DNA of 41,008 nt from Methylobacterium sp. (GTDB lineage Bacteria; Pseudomonadota; Alphaproteobacteria; Rhizobiales; Beijerinckiaceae): NCBI RefSeq assembly GCF_019745455.1, contig NZ_JAIETD010000116.1, positions 1 to 41,008 of the forward strand. Direction: 5' to 3'. The notes beneath the pieces were generated by a model that did not search any database, was not told the origin of the DNA, and saw only the letters and a program-made list of their open reading frames with translations. Made by a program: the position numbers and the translations under genes. Positions 40,094 through 41,008 of the stretch are shown here, one piece after another. How positions within the stretch are numbered: position 1 is the stretch's first letter; each line of letters starts with the position of its first letter.

Positions 40094-40347
40094 TGCCGCG
40101 CTACTACTTCAATCTTCGGCACCGGCCCGGACCTGGGGGCCTCGCCGTCGACGAGGAAGGCGACGAGTTGGCCGATCCGGAGGCCGCCCGCGCGCACGCC
40201 CTGCTGCTGGCACGCGACATGATCGCCCGGACCCGCACCGAGATCGTGCGCGACTGGATGGCCTGCGCCTTCGAGATCACGGACGAGGCGGGCGCACTCG
40301 CGACGACGGTGCGGTTCGGCGAAATCGTTCCGGAGATCGAAGGCTGA
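40093..40347 (+). CDS. Small DUF6894-like protein
   Basis: An 84-residue protein beginning MPRYYFNLRH, then GLAVDEEGDELADPEAARAHALLLARDMI, and ending with a beta-strand-rich segment. This matches the DUF6894 type found in multiple copies in Hyphomicrobiales genomes; function unknown. Its ATG overlaps the stop of regulator B by one base (TGATG), so translation is coupled. Confidence 0.87.
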   Translation: MPRYYFNLRHRPGPGGLAVDEEGDELADPEAARAHALLLARDMIARTRTEIVRDWMACAFEITDEAGALATTVRFGEIVPEIEG

Positions 40348-40414
40348 GGCGTCACGCTTCCTTGATCGAGAGCGAACGGACCCGACATTGGCCGGCAACG
40401 GGTCAGAGCCTGGA

Positions 40415-40660
40415 TCACGATGTCTGAGCGAGGCGCCGCTCGATCCAGGCCTGCGCCTTGTCGAGATTCGCGAAGGTCGGCGGATTCGGATGGTCGACAC
40501 GCCCGAAACCTGCCTCCAGGAACCACATCCCGGCTTCGTCATCATGCTCGTCCGAGAGCTGGACCAGCACGGCGACAAGGTAGCCGTCGGCAAAGACGAG
40601 GTGGCTCTCGATGTCGTGGCTGCCCGTGCCGACATGCACAGGCTGTAGGTGAAGGCTCAT
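40415..40660 (-). CDS. Small conserved hypothetical protein
   Basis: An 81-residue protein (MSLHLQPVHVGTGSHDIESHLVFADG…WIERRLAQTS) with alternating hydrophobic positions suggesting a small alpha/beta fold. I do not recognise a family. Its ATG overlaps the stop of the Crp/Fnr gene C (ATGA), indicating co-translation. It is read toward the DUF6894 gene. Confidence 0.78.
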   Translation of the reverse strand: MSLHLQPVHVGTGSHDIESHLVFADGYLVAVLVQLSDEHDDEAGMWFLEAGFGRVDHPNPPTFANLDKAQAWIERRLAQTS

Positions 40661-41008
40661 CCCGCGGCCCGCTTCTCCAGATGCAGATACGTCTCGTCAA
40701 ACTCCGCAAACCGCAGAAGTTCATCCCAGGCCTCGATGACGAGCGTATGGCCACGCAAGGTGATCAGGCTTTTGCCGCGCATCTCCTGGAGGACGCGGTT
40801 GACGTGCACGTTGGAAAGCCCGAGCGCATCGCCGAGATCCGCTTGGGTGACCGGCAGCGAGCAGCGATAGCTTTGCGCCAGCCCCACCGCCTGCAGCTTC
40901 AGGTACAGCTCGCAGAAGAGATGCGCGATCTGCTCGAAAGCCGAGCGCCGGCCCATGCCGACCATCCACTCGCGGAAGACCGCCGCGTCGACCAGCGTGT
41001 CGCGCCAG
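40657..41008 (-). CDS. Crp/Fnr-family transcriptional regulator C, C-terminal part
   Basis: The gene runs off the right edge; about 116 C-terminal residues are seen. They cover the end of the dimerisation helix (RRSAFEQIAHLFCELYLKLQAVG) and the HTH_Crp domain (LPVTQADLGDALGLSNVHVNRVLQEMRG), ending in YLHLEKRAAG. The segment parallels regulator A closely (…ALERIAHLFCELLLRLQVVG, TGLSNVHVNRTLQELRR, YLHLGDQAA), so they are paralogues. The N-terminal sensor domain is outside the window. Confidence 0.9.
   Translation of the reverse strand, partial: WRDTLVDAAVFREWMVGMGRRSAFEQIAHLFCELYLKLQAVGLAQSYRCSLPVTQADLGDALGLSNVHVNRVLQEMRGKSLITLRGHTLVIEAWDELLRFAEFDETYLHLEKRAAG

Overview
The window looks like chromosomal DNA of a high-GC, pink-pigmented alphaproteobacterium of the Methylobacterium/Methylorubrum type (order Hyphomicrobiales). 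This is an inference. It rests on the conserved alphaproteobacterial folE-hisI / NifU-like-yidD-thrS neighbourhood, DUF3126, a PAS_5 protein, DUF2336, DUF6894, two bacterial transglutaminase-like cysteine proteases, a CrtI-family carotenoid cluster with glycosyl- and acyltransferase, and an adjacent MaoC hydratase. No species can be fixed from sequence alone. I see no rRNA, tRNA, CRISPR, insertion sequence or prophage.

Layout. 1-6.0 kb: the end of a polysaccharide-export lipoprotein gene, a membrane alpha/beta-hydrolase, gluconokinase, a secreted lytic transglycosylase, a BzdR/BoxR-type regulator (XRE HTH plus shikimate-kinase-like domain), cysE and DUF3126. 6.1-10.2 kb: small membrane proteins (one YnfA), two paralogous BTLCP proteases, a tandem PilZ protein and a PAS_5 protein. 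10.4-15.1 kb: a rhomboid protease gene broken by one in-frame TGA, a CBS-pair protein, the folE-hisI-patatin operon (minus strand), and divergently the NifU-like scaffold and yidD. 15.1-17.3 kb: a soluble double-PAS chemoreceptor and a very AT-rich leader sit between yidD and thrS. 17.3-26.9 kb: thrS, cytochrome b561, a secreted beta-repeat protein, nitroreductase and flavin reductase, a shortened CitE-like protein, a second transglycosylase coupled to DUF2336, nadK and cutA.

26.9-35.8 kb is the most interesting part: a minus-strand gene train with many start/stop overlaps. It encodes a SpoU methyltransferase, a CrtI/CrtN-family desaturase, a secreted DUF2141 protein, an ABC-2 exporter (ATPase and permease), a second CrtI-family enzyme, an acyltransferase and a family-2 glycosyltransferase. 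I read it as the making, decoration and possibly export of an acylated carotenoid glycoside; the export part is inference.

35.8-41.0 kb: a MaoC hydratase, a CDF-like transporter with a metallophosphoesterase, and a regulator-dense end with three Crp/Fnr proteins, a stand-alone receiver and small unknown proteins.
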